A DNA stretch of 24,873 nucleotides from Rhizophagus sp. LPA8_4_AMF (lineage: Eukaryota > Glomeromycota > Glomeromycetes > Glomerales > Glomeraceae), in NCBI GenBank assembly GCA_021464525.1, contig JADRCO010000900.1:1-24873 (forward strand), written 5' to 3'. Positions 1-11,100 of the stretch are shown here, in pieces. The notes under the pieces were generated by a model. The model saw only the letters and a list, made by a program, of their open reading frames with translations. It was not told where the DNA came from and did no database searches. The position numbers were made by a program, and so were the translations under genes. The number at the start of each line of letters is the position of its first letter. The first letter of the stretch is position 1.

Positions 1-151
1 GTGGCGGTGCAACACGTGGCATATCACGTGACTCTGCTCCGCTTTAGACGTCCCCTAAATTTGGTAATCGTATATAACGTCGGATTTAAATCGCGCAATT
101 ATGGTTGCACCAAGTAAATACCATTAGAAGAAACATTTCAAAAGGAATTTT
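1..151 (+). promoter_or_regulatory. Upstream region of the OMA1-like gene with two CACGTG boxes
   Basis: The window opens in the 5' flank of the OMA1-like gene. Two CACGTG hexamers stand at 13-18 and 25-30, 12 bp apart; the second sits in TCACGTGAC. In fungi CACGTG is the core bound by Cbf1/USF-type bHLH factors, some of which control respiratory and sulphur genes. The stretch from 1 to about 60 is richer in G and C than the surrounding DNA. The factor and its use here are inferred. Confidence 0.4.
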
Positions 152-2035
152 ATGTCCGTTTTACTGCCGACTCTACCGATTTGTGTACAAAATGCGTTGC
201 GTAAGTAACTTTTTCTTCATTAATCACCTATTTAAACCCTTATATTAAACCTGATCTAAAATTAAAATTTAATTTTTTACGATTTTCTTATTTTAATAAG
301 ATCTTGAAAGCTAGGCGAAATGATAAATTTAAGGGTTGTACATTCGATAAAGGCGAGAGCTGCTGGTCTTCAATGTAGTGGAATAAGGCTTATAAAAAAC
401 CAAAAAAGAGCAGGAAATGCGTTACAATACATAAAACGAACAACTTTAACAAATAATGGTCTACAACGTCCAAGAATTCTTAATAACAACCTTAGTAATT
501 TTTCACTTTCAACTTCACAAAAGTTAGTACCAAAGTCATTAATTTATCAGTGTAGACCTTTTCATGCAACACAACCGACTTCAGCGACTTCTTTTATAAC
601 ATTTAAAACAGTCAATGCAGTATTGGTAATACGTAAACTTAGTAATTTATTATTCTCATTTTTACCTTTTGCATTACGTAAACATCCAAAAACAGGACGA
701 CGAAGACGTTTGTTGATATTTATAACAACGGTAATGCCGTTAACAGGGTTTTGTATATTAATTTTAGCAGGTATAGAAAAAGCACCACATACAGGACGTC
801 TTAGGTTTAAATTTATGTCGGAAGAAGAAGAAAGTGAACTTTGTGATTTAGCATTTAAAAATGAAGTGGAAAAATATAAAAATAATTTCCTCTCACTAGA
901 TAGACTTGAAAGCAAGTTAGTCTATCATGTCGCGAGTAATTTAGTTAAAGGTTTAAACAATGATTTAATGACTTTGAAGTCATTCAAAAATTTAAATGAT
1001 AAAAAAAGTGGTGAGAAAGTTGCTAATATTATAGAAGAGAATGTTGATAATATGAGTGATAAAAATACGAATATACAACAAGGTGAAAAAAATCCTAAAC
1101 ATTTTGAAATTTACATCATTGAAGATGATGATGTGTTTAATGCTGTTTCTTTTGGTGCTTCCAAGAAAATGATCATATTCACTGGTAAAGTTATTACGTG
1201 TTTGTTTTCAAAATTCTCGCGTGAATTCCTAATATTTAAACGAAATAATTTAATTTAGGTTGGCTCAAATTGATTAATTATGATGAAGAATATCTTGCAT
1301 TCACATTATCTCATGAAATTGCTCATATTATACAGGGTCATTCAAGTGAACCATTTGGAATTAGTCAAATATTGTTCATGTTTGCAGGTACCCTTTAAAT
1401 TAGATTATTTTAATTTATTTAAAATTAGAATTATAACATCCTTTCTCTCTTAATAAGATACGGCTCGTACGTTGTTATGGTTTCCATTTCTCTCAGCATT
1501 GGGACCTTTAATAAATGATTATTTGAATTCAGCAACACAAAATTTAATTGAAAAGTATACAACAGGAAGGTACAACCAAAGGGCAGAAAAAGAAGCTGAT
1601 ATAGTTGGATTACAATTGATGGCACTTTCAGGATATCATCCAAAGAAAGCTGTAGAATTATGGAAGTATTTATCATCATTAAATAATCCAATTAAGACTG
1701 AGACACACTTACAAGATAATGTAATTGAAGAAGAAATTGTCCAAACGGGTGAAATTGAAGAAAATTATCCTCTTATTCAAAATTTACAAGATTTCTTTGC
1801 TTCACATCCTTTGGATGAAGTTCGTGCAGATTATTTATTAGATATGTTACCTGAAGCAGAAAAAATTTATGAAGAAGTTACTGATAAAGGTGGAAATGCC
1901 ATATCATTTATTTTTGATAATCACGTTGAGGAATTGAATGAACCTATTAAAACCGTTAAAAATACTGAAGAACATATTATATCTAGAATTTGGAATAGTT
2001 TAAGATATTTAATTGGATTAAATCCGGAATCATAA
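152..2035 (+). CDS. OMA1: OMA1-like mitochondrial inner-membrane zinc metallopeptidase (M48 family)
   Basis: Model of four exons: 152-200, 315-1184, 1259-1387 and 1458-2035, 541 residues, all introns GT-AG and frame-consistent. The zinc motif HEIAH (about residues 325-329) lies wholly in the third exon, and the third ligand is probably Glu393 in RAEKEAD. The rest of the signature follows: TGR before the protease domain, VFTG-like FTG-WLKL before the active site, and SHPLDEVRADYL with PEAEKIYEE near the end. The N-terminus is Arg/Ser rich without early acidic residues, with RPFHAT at about 97-102, typical of a mitochondrial presequence. RRRR followed by one hydrophobic span (about 149-170) is the membrane anchor. 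The family degrades inner-membrane proteins under stress and processes dynamin-like GTPases in animals. The start at 152 is chosen because GTAAGT at 201 and TAG at 312-314 join a 16-codon leader in frame; a start at 320 (523 residues) is the alternative. It converges on the carrier gene at 2516. Confidence 0.93.
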
Positions 2036-2515
2036 AATAATTTCACACTATTTCACTTAAGGGATTTAGACATTTATCTTTGTATATATATTTTAGTAAA
2101 TCATCATCATACATGTGATCTTAGAAAATCTGAGTCTAGTTAATTAATTAATTAATTTTATTTATTTATTTATTTATTTTATTATTTACAATATCAGATA
2201 TGTATTTTTAGGATTTCAATAACTATATTTCTCATTCATTAATAAAGTAAATCATCTGTTTATTTATTTTCATAAGTTACTACTATTTGACATATGATAC
2301 TGCATTTCGGAAGATTTCAGTTTAAGCGACGTAAATTATTTTTTTTTAACGTCATTTTATTAAATAATATTAAAAAGATACCGAAAAAAGTCCTCATATA
2401 AATAATCTATAAATCTTGTCTATTATCTATTTATATAAAAAGATAGTAATTTAAATATGAATATTAAATATAAAAATATATGACAAAAAAAAAAAAAAAT
2501 TATATTTTCTTAAAA
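2036..2515. other. Convergent intergenic spacer with tetranucleotide repeats
   Basis: This is the shared 3' flank of the convergent OMA1-like and carrier genes. It is almost pure A/T. A compound microsatellite fills about 2140-2187: TTAA units followed by about six TTTA units. A run of 13 to 14 A lies near 2485-2499. AATAAA-like strings on both strands could serve either gene as polyadenylation signals. No open frame with coding character was seen. Confidence 0.5.
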
Positions 2516-3784
2516 TCAAGATAATGTAGCACCGACTTTTTCGGATTTAAAAGCTAATCTTTTATTATATAAATTTTTAATTTGTTCAAGTACCATAAAA
2601 GTAACAACAGTATGTGGACCTAATCTTATAAAAGCTGGTACCCAACCTTTAAATAAAGCTAAAGGACCTTCAACACGAATAATAGTTGTTAAAACTTGCA
2701 TAATACTCTATTTAATAAAAGAAAAAGAAATGAGAAAGAAAACTTTCTTAAATAAATAAATAAATACTTAAAATAATTTATTAAATTACCTTTGCTTGTG
2801 ATGAAGAATTCATAACACGAGTTTTTATAACATCAACAGGAGAACAAACAGTTGTAGCCACCAATCCCTATTAAATAAAATATATAAAATTCAATTATTT
2901 AAAACAAATATTAATAAAAATTTTTTATCATATATAACTTACCGCCATAACACTACTAGTAAAATGAGTGATAATATTATCTTTAAAAATTTTAGTAGAT
3001 AATAACAATTGTTTAGCTTGATCATAAGTAGCCAATTGAGAAGAATTCATTAAAATAGCACGATTCACATTTGGACCAATTCCTCTTGTTAAACCTCGAA
3101 AACCATCTTCTTTTATAATACGATATAATCCATCAAGTGCATGTTTATAATTTCTACGATCTTCTAGTGGTAATTTTGCATCATTTTGCATTCGAACCAT
3201 AACTAAATCTGCTGGATTACCAAAAGCTCCACCTATAGATCCAGCTATTGAAGCGCATAAAATCTTTTTTGTAAAAGATAATTGTTCTAGATGAAAAAAA
3301 AAAAAACAAGAGAAATGATTAAATAAATTTATGAAATATAGTACAATCGAAAAAGAATAAAATGTATTTACCCTGATTGTTTGATATTAAATTTTTCAAT
3401 TTATCATAAACACCAAATCTCATAGTAGAATAAGTAATTTGTCTTAATATACTAGCGGATAAACCACTATATAATCCAAAAATACCTTCAGTTTTTATTA
3501 TTTGTATCATGGTATAAATTGTCGATGCTTTATTTGCTCCATGTGTTGTTTGTAACCTTACTTTGGTTAAATCTAATGGATGACTAACTGTACAAGCAAT
3601 ACATGATGCCGCCCCTTATATATGAAGAAGAGAGAGATATATATAAATATTTTATCTTGAAATTAAATCTAGGTCTACAAAAAAAAATTATACCTCCAAA
3701 CCAAAATGGATATTCAATTTTCTTTGATGATGATGAAGATGATGAAGGTAATGAAATGATTTTATTTGATTTTACAGAACTCAT
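2516..3784 (-). CDS. DIC1: Mitochondrial dicarboxylate carrier (SLC25 family, DIC type)
   Basis: Five exons on the minus strand: 3784-3694, 3614-3372, 3286-2943, 2867-2790 and 2707-2516, 315 residues. All four introns (75-85 bp) are GT-AG and keep the frame. Three mitochondrial carrier repeats are visible. Their signatures are HPLDLTKVR (Pro43-Lys48), NPADLVMVRMQND (Pro136 onward) and SPVDVIKTR (Pro236-Lys241), each followed by an aromatic-glycine motif: EGIFGLYSG, EDGFRGLTRG and EGPLALFKGW. The second motif with RMQND, the stretch RRNYKHALDGLYRI and the string NVNRAILMNSSQLATYD are characteristic of the dicarboxylate carriers, which exchange malate or succinate for phosphate across the inner membrane. 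The closely related oxoglutarate carriers are the main alternative. The length is normal for the family. An extra seven-serine run (residues 14-20) precedes the first helix and is probably a local expansion. No cleavable presequence is needed by this family. Confidence 0.93.
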
Positions 3785-5320
3785 TATTATCTATAATTTT
3801 GTTTCTATTTAAATAAAATTTAAGGAAACAATAATTAAAGAATTTTTAAATACAATATTATGAAAATTATAATTATTTAAAGGGAAAAGGGAAAGATTTT
3901 TTTTCTCCACCTTTTTTTTTTTCTTATTTTTTATAAGTAAAACTACCGAAAATTATCTAAATATTGTCATACTAAAAAATAAACAAAATGTCAGATTAAT
4001 CTCGTTGATATCCGGGAACATTTTGTAGTACATCATAAAATATCTAATAATCATGTAATCATTAGTAGATCAAGATTTTTTTTTTGATTTTTTGATTTTA
4101 GCAATTTTACATAATAATAATAATAAAAAATCAATTTTTAATCTTTTTGTTAAATAAATAGATATAATAGATCGACATTTAAAACTTGGTTATCTTGAGC
4201 TTATTGAGAATATGAAACTATGAAGCATATGAAACGTACATGAAACGTGTTCACGTTAACAACATCACGTGATTCGGTATAATGCTGCTTCAGAATTCAT
4301 TTAAAAATCATTTTGATATGGTTACGATTCGCTAATTTGATGCAATTAAAAATATTTTAATTGTTTTTGTTTAAAAAAAAAAATCATGTTAGTTTTTTCT
4401 TTTTGTTGTTGTCGATTTCGTTATTTATTTGTTTATTTTAATTAAACTAATAATATGAAATTTCCAAGTTAAGAATACTCTTGTAAGAAGGATCCCATAT
4501 TTGCACCAATTAACTAACAAAACCACTGACGTATGTTAAGTACGAAGTTGAAGATGAAATTCTTGATTTACATTGCGTTGTTATTTATTTAATGCAATAT
4601 TAATAGTTTCAGATTGATATATAGATTTACATTACCAAAAATGATGAACTGCAAAGAAAAACGTTTCAAAAATGAGCTGATATTTATGATGTTGTTTGTT
4701 TTATTTTATTTAACATGGTATGATTTTTCTTTTCTTTCCCTTTTCGGTTTATAAAAAATATTCCAGCTAGTAATAATTTGCGTTTTTTTTATGGTTTTAC
4801 GAATTTCTTTTATTGGAGAATTTTATTAATGGACAATCGACATTTTGCATCCTATTACTTAAAGAATACGTTAACAATTCTTTTCAAGAGAAGAATTCGC
4901 AAGAAATAATCGATTAAACTTTATGTTTGAAATTTTAATTGTTGCTACATTTTTCCTTTATTCCTGCACGCAATAACGATTTTAACTTTAAACAATGTAT
5001 TTAACTTATTATTATTAAATTACTCCCTTTGTCAATCAAAAAAGAATACTGAATACACAAATTCCCGAATTTATATCTTACTGATTTGGTAATTTTGTTG
5101 TATTACTCTTCCCCTTCATGTAACATTTTTTTTATTATTATATTAGTAGATTTTTTCACTAAAAAAAAAAACGAATTTTTTTAAAAATAAAGTTTTTTCT
5201 ACCTCTCTCTCATAAATATACCCATATTAAATCATTCTTTTAGAACAATAATCTTTTAAAACATTCTTACTCTTTATTATTATTATTCAACCGGTATCAT
5301 ATATTATACTTTCAAAGTAG
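3785..5320. other. Divergent promoter interval between the carrier and NoxR genes
   Basis: This 1.5-kb interval separates the start of the minus-strand carrier gene from the start of the plus-strand NoxR gene, so it should hold both promoters. Visible elements are the palindrome ATCACGTGAT at 4264-4273 and a CT-rich tract followed by ATAAATATA at about 5199-5220, 100 bp before the NoxR start. Long A and T runs occur near 3898-3930 and 5160-5170. No coding frame longer than a few dozen codons was found. Confidence 0.5.
4264..4273. promoter_or_regulatory. Palindromic ATCACGTGAT box
   Basis: A perfect 10-bp palindrome with a CACGTG core lies about 480 bp upstream of the dicarboxylate carrier start and 1.05 kb upstream of the NoxR start. 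It matches the extended Cbf1-type site and resembles the TCACGTGAC box before the OMA1-like gene. Function is inferred from the motif alone. Confidence 0.35.
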
Positions 5321-8122
5321 ATGGCATTGAAGGTTGCTATGACTTTTAAGCAATAAATTTACTTGTTAAAATTCCATCCTCTTTTACTCTCACTTCTGAA
5401 AATAATGCTGACGTTTTTACGTTTCAAATTATTATTGTTCCTCTTTATAGTACGAGTTAGAACAATGGGGTGCCGCTGTCGACGCTTATGATGCAGAAGA
5501 TTTCGATAAAGCTTTGGAAATATTTGAAGTATGCTTAAATAAAAAAACTGATCTAAATAATTCATATAATTATAATTTAATTCTTTTTTTTTTATTTCCT
5601 TATTTTATTTATCTTATTTATATTAAATTTATTAGACTATAGCGGATTCCGCAAAGTTTCACTTTAACATGGGTTTGATATATGCCACTCTCGGTGAACA
5701 TGAAGAAGCGGTATGTCAATTGAATTTTTTTTTTCTTTTTTCTTTCTTTTCTGATCTTTATTTATTAACAATCTTAGAATTTGTGTAGTGTCGACAATAT
5801 AAAAAAGCTGTTAAATTAGATCAATTTTTTGCCGTAGCATATTTTCAAAAGGGTGTTTCACATTTTCTGTTGGGTGAATTTGAGAAAGCTTTAGGAAATT
5901 TCAATGATTCTTTGTTGGTAATTTGATATTTTCTTATTTATTCATAAAAAAAAATTTATTTAGCATTTATTTAAAAAATTTATTCTTTTTTTTTTATAGT
6001 ACCTTCGTAAAAATATGCTTATAGATTATGAACAATTAGGGTTAAAGTTTCGACTTTACTCATGCGAAATTCTATTTAATCGCGGTCTTTGTTACTTATA
6101 CCTTGGTAAAACGGAGCAGGGTATGGGCGATTTCACATCATCCCAAAAAGAAAAACAAACAGAAGAACATGATGTCATTGATGAAGCTATTTCGGTTCAG
6201 GGTCAAGTAAGCACTTTTTTTTAAAAAAAAAAAAATATTTAATAATTGAAAATTTTAATTAATCTTATTCTTTTAATATTTTCCCCCCGTATTATAGGGT
6301 TTCACTGTATTTTCAATTCCAGTTGGAGTGATTTATAGACCTCCTGAAGGAAAACTTAAGAATGTGAAAACAAAAGATTATTTAGGTAAAGCAAAATTGG
6401 TTGCTGCTGTAGACCCTGAAGATGCTTTCACCGGGTTTTCAGGTGCTCAACAACAAAAGGTATTTAAATTAATTAAATTTTTATTTTTTATATTATTAAT
6501 TATATATAATGATTAATATGTATAAATTATATATTTGAAAAACCAAAATAGAAACAACAACAAAATACAACAACACCAATTACAAAGGCTAACACTGAAG
6601 GTGCTGTTATTCCAATGAATGGTTCACAATCACGACCGGAATCACCTGAACCATCTAGACCTCGATCATTGTCTACCAATGCAAGAGAACCTCCATTTCC
6701 CACTAAAGCGGTCAGAAATCCAAGTAAACGACGTCCTCCTCAAATTGAAGGTTCTCCTACTTTACCATATGCTGATGATAATAAAATTTCCAATGGATTT
6801 ATTCCAGGCAGAAGGTCACCTGCTCCTGATGGTATGATATCATTAATTCAATGGGTGTAGGGCAAGAAGAATCAAGATTTTTTCTTCTTCGTAATGGTTC
6901 TATATGAAAAATCTTCTCAGTTAGAATTCATAATAATGTAATTGTTCTAATATTGTAGATAACGGGCGTAATTCATTAAATCCTCCTGGTAGATTGAATT
7001 CTTTAAGAAATCCTAATCGTGGACCACCGCTTAGAGACGGTCCTATGCGATCTAATTCTTTGAGGGATCCCCCTAATCGTTCAAATTCATTAAGAAATGG
7101 CCCACCTAGAATGAATTCTATAAGAGGTAGAGCAACTGCAAGACCAATGCCTCAAAGATCAAACACACAGGGTCGTGCCCAATACTTACAGCAACAAATG
7201 TCGAAAATGTCAGTTTCGGATGATGATCAAGGTTATAACGATTATTTCCAGAATTCTGACCAATACTCGAATAATAATCTTGTCAGTCCACCACTGAGTA
7301 ATGAAGATTATAGTCAAGTGTATGATTTCAAGTTGGGAGGTGATCCATATTATAATGGAGATAGTGCATTTAACTCACCTATATCAAATAATGGTAATAA
7401 TAATAGCAATAGAAATCCCGGTCCACCTTTGTCACCTTCTCGTTCACCAAGTTTGCGTGGTCGTGGTGCGAGTTCACCTGGAAGAGCAATGGGTTTCAAA
7501 CCATCTCCTTTATCTTCGCAAGGCGGTTTAATAACTCCACCTATGGTAGATAACGGCGAAGAAAATTATGCCAGTTTAATTTTCGATGAAGATGGTTATG
7601 GTTACGGTGATGACGACGAGACAAAATTCGAAATGCTTCCTCCACCACAAAAACATATGTCAACACAATCTTCATTCGTTAATAGTAGTGTACCATTACA
7701 AAAACCAACAAAGGTACGTAATAAATAGATTTTTTTTGTTATTTTGTTATCAAAATTTTCACACACTTTCTTATTTCTTCTTTATTTTAGATTAAGATTA
7801 AATGTTATCATAAAGACACTCGTGTAGTTTTGGTTTCAGCAAATATAAGATACCCAGATCTTATTAAACGGATACAAGAAAAATTTGCTATAGATACATC
7901 GCTGCAATTAAAATATAAGGACGAAGATGGTACAATGGTCACAATGATAGATCAGGATGATTTAGAGATGGTTATATCAATGGTTCCAGATTCCCCAACC
8001 GATACTGGTAGAATGGAGGTAAATTGTTGTGTCTTTATGAATCTCATAATAAAATTCGAAAAAATTTATTTATTCAAATATATATTTTTTTTCATTTATA
8101 GATATGGATAGAAATGGAATAA
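5321..8122 (+). CDS. noxR: NoxR/p67phox-like NADPH oxidase regulator (TPR and PB1 domains)
   Basis: Ten exons give 648 residues: 5321-5332, 5451-5528, 5636-5710, 5789-5917, 6000-6206, 6298-6459, 6552-6831, 6959-7713, 7791-8018 and 8102-8122. Residues about 5-165 form TPR repeats. The segment LRKNMLIDYEQLG aligns with the Rac-binding insertion of p67phox, with Arg101 in the place of human Arg102. Residues 168-221 match the oxidase-activating segment (VFSIPVG, YRPPEGK, KDYLGKAKL, DAFTGFSG). About 222-565 is a Pro/Ser/Asn/Arg-rich linker, and 567-648 is a PB1 domain ending GRMEIWIEME. No SH3 domain is present, as in fungal NoxR. The family binds GTP-Rac and switches on NoxA/NoxB-type oxidases to make superoxide in hyphal development and symbiosis. 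The first exon (MALK) is only 12 nt and its donor GTTGCT is weak. It is chosen because a stop sits directly before exon 2 and because family members start with a similar MSLK segment. Confidence 0.93.
6970..7128 (+). repeat. NSLR-motif array inside NoxR
   Basis: Within exon 8 the coding sequence carries five Asn-Ser-Leu/Ile motifs at residues 319, 328, 347, 357 and 367. The last three are spaced exactly ten residues apart, giving a degenerate 30-bp periodicity. The last four are followed by Arg and most are preceded by Arg (RLNSLR, RSNSLR, RSNSLR, RMNSIR). The pattern R-x-x-S or R-x-N-S with a following hydrophobic residue fits basophilic kinase and 14-3-3 type sites. It lies in the disordered linker between the activation segment and the PB1 domain. 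Confidence 0.7.
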
Positions 8123-11100
8123 TGATCCAAAAAAAAAAAAATATATAAAAATAAAAGTAAAAAATAAAAATAAAAAAAAACAAATGAGAAATAGAGGAGT
8201 TTTTATTTAGATGGGTTCTTCGAGCTGGAACGTATTGTAAAAGATACCTCAGATCCCATTTTATGAGTTAAAAAAGGTTCAAAAGTATTTTGTACATGAT
8301 TGTTTATGAAATGAAAAGCGATTTATAATTAATTCTAAATTAACATCGCTGTTATAATTATTATAATTTTATCGTCATAGCCCAACTAAGGAAAAAATAA
8401 TGAACTTTTTTATACAATTAATTTAATATATTGAAATATTTTTTTTTATATTTACCGTTTAATTTATCAAACATCTTTTTTGTTTAATATGTTACCCATA
8501 ACATAAATTTTATCTCATGAAATTTTATGTGTTTATTACTTTTGAACCTTTATTAATTCGATCACTTAAATTGTATTTAGGGACAATTTTCTTTTTTGAA
8601 CATTTTTTTTTATTTAGAATCAGAATTCATTGAATTCATTAAAAAAAAGGAAGATTCTCTTTACATTATACATGTATAGTCCGAATTTAACAAGATTAAG
8701 AGTTGATTTATTTATCATGCACATTTATTTATTTTATTATTCATAATATATATATTTTTGTTTTATTTATCAAATTTTACTTTTTGAAATTTTAAAAAGT
8801 GTTGTTCATAGAGAGTAGGATTTAATTTTTTTTTTAATTTGTTTATCCTATTTTTGCAAGTTTACTCAAAAAAAAAAAATTGTATATGTATTTATGATAG
8901 TTTTATTAATAGTAAGTAATTTAGGTGATGAAAACTTAATTTATAATTAGAACTTATTTAATAATAAATTATGGTTATTTTAGGTAAAAATTTCTCACGT
9001 GATATCATCATACTTCATTTGGATGATTGAATTTTGATCCTTAGGGTTATTTTCTGAAAAATGAAATAACGTACCGAAGATAGAGGATTTTAATTACTAC
9101 ATAAGCAAACACAGTGAAATAAATCAAATGCCTCAGCCCTTCGCTCAAGATATTGATATACTCATTTTCGGGCTGTACGAAATGTACTGTACATTTTGAA
9201 TAATGTGACCTCAATTATCCAAAAATGAAATCATTGATGCTTTGCATGTATTATTCGATCTTGATTTCTTAGCCATTAAAAGTAAACCTAATGTAGTATG
9301 TAAAGGATACAGAAAATGAAAGAATTCACACCGATTTCACATTTTACTTGAGTATAATGATACTATGCATACAAGATAACCTTCAAAGTCTCGCGCAACC
9401 AGCAAGAGTTCTGTATGCTTAATAAACGGATATATTGTATACTCATAATATATTCTTTGCATTGCATTATAATGTTGCTAAAATAATTGTATAATGTTCA
9501 GTACATTACAATATATTTTTAATTGTTTAAACAAAATTCTAATAATAATGAATAAAAGTTGGTTACTTGACGAGTACTTGTATATATATAGATCATAATA
9601 AATCTGAATGTACCTTAATATGATTAATGGATGGTTGATCAGCTAACGTTGTTTGTGCTCCAATAAGGTATTTTCCCGTTTACTCAGTATAATTTAGTTT
9701 TAGGAAGATGGTCTACTTTCAAATTTCCTTTTTGATGATATCAAGATTTTTGTTGTCATACATAATTGCCTATCTTTAAACAAAGTAACGTCGTAAATAA
9801 TTATTTTTGATTATTAATCAGATTCCAAAAACAACATTTCATTTAAAACTTCGATTGATTGATTTGAATTTAAGTAATTTGGTAACCTTATAAAAATTTC
9901 CAATTTCTAAAATAAATAGATCATGTAATTAGTTGACTTATATTGAACGTATCAGACTTCAACAATTAAAATAAATTCTTGTTGATGTCAAGAGTTTTAG
10001 AAAGGAATGAATAAGATTAAATATTACGTTGTTTAATTCCACATGTTATTTCAACCAATGAAGAAAAGAAAATATAAAATCTGCCAAGCTTGCCAAGAGA
10101 AAGTCATGTGGCGATCGAAACAATAAATTATCATCATGGTTTTATTCTTTGTATTTGATTTTTTTTGTTCGTATTTTACCTGAAACTTACGACATAAAAT
10201 TTGTAATACCATCATGTGCTAATATCGGTACCGATATTCTGCAACTGTGAAACAGACCGAATAAGTAAAATGAATATAATACAAAACGTTTGGAGTAGGA
10301 AAATTATTATTACATGAGATCAAGCCTCGCGTAAGCACTGCTTGTATTACCAGTCTTGTCTAATGTAAAATCGTCCTACAAATTTTCATTATTATAGTAT
10401 ATCTTTTGCTTTGATATAATCTTTAAAGCGATAGCTGTAAATTATAATTACGATCAGTCCATTGTTCTGTAATTCAAAAAATAGTGGTATGCTATTATTA
10501 ACAGATGAATAAGTTGATTAATAAATAATATAGGAGATGATTGAGATCTAATTATATAATTTAAATAAAATATGCATTAATCCACTTTTCCTTGTACGGA
10601 TTATCCAATTGGATTTGGATATCTAATTGTTCTTCTTATAATTATTTTTTTTTATACGATAGTTAAACCATTAAATAATTTCCTCTCAATTAAAAAAAAA
10701 GTCGAAATCCAACATCTATCATATAATTTATTTTTTATCTTAATTTATATAAATTTCCTTATTCTTTTCCTTACGATCTGCGCCTCTTTTCACGATATCC
10801 AAATCTTAGGAGTTCAAGAATTATTCAGAAGTGAATCCGTGGACACACCTATGCCTCCTGAATCCACCAATTCCTCATTTTTTCTGAGAATTATTAACCT
10901 TAAAACTATGTACTTCAAGTACAGAGAACGGAAACAACAACAATAATAATAATATACTGTACCTGCACATTTGGAAAAAAATCCTATGAGTTTAACTTAT
11001 TGAAAGATTGAAAATAAGCAGTATACTTGAATACTTTATACATTTTGTAAAGATATTGTTATTTTCCTATTGATACCTTATAGAGAATCGGGATAATGTA

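Noticed and set aside
562-915. Minus-strand open frame of 117 codons
   Set aside because: Lies antisense within the main OMA1-like exon, whose frame has clear family motifs.
1431-1691. Minus-strand open frame of 86 codons
   Set aside because: Antisense to the last exon of the OMA1-like gene.
3603-3812. Plus-strand open frame of 69 codons
   Set aside because: Antisense to the first exon and intron of the carrier gene; acidic run is the complement of the serine codon repeat.
5359-5565. Minus-strand open frame of 68 codons
   Set aside because: Antisense to NoxR exon 2 and its flanking introns.
7301-7795. Other-frame plus-strand open frames inside NoxR exon 8
   Set aside because: Low-complexity shadows of the disordered linker; the NoxR frame continues through to the PB1 domain.
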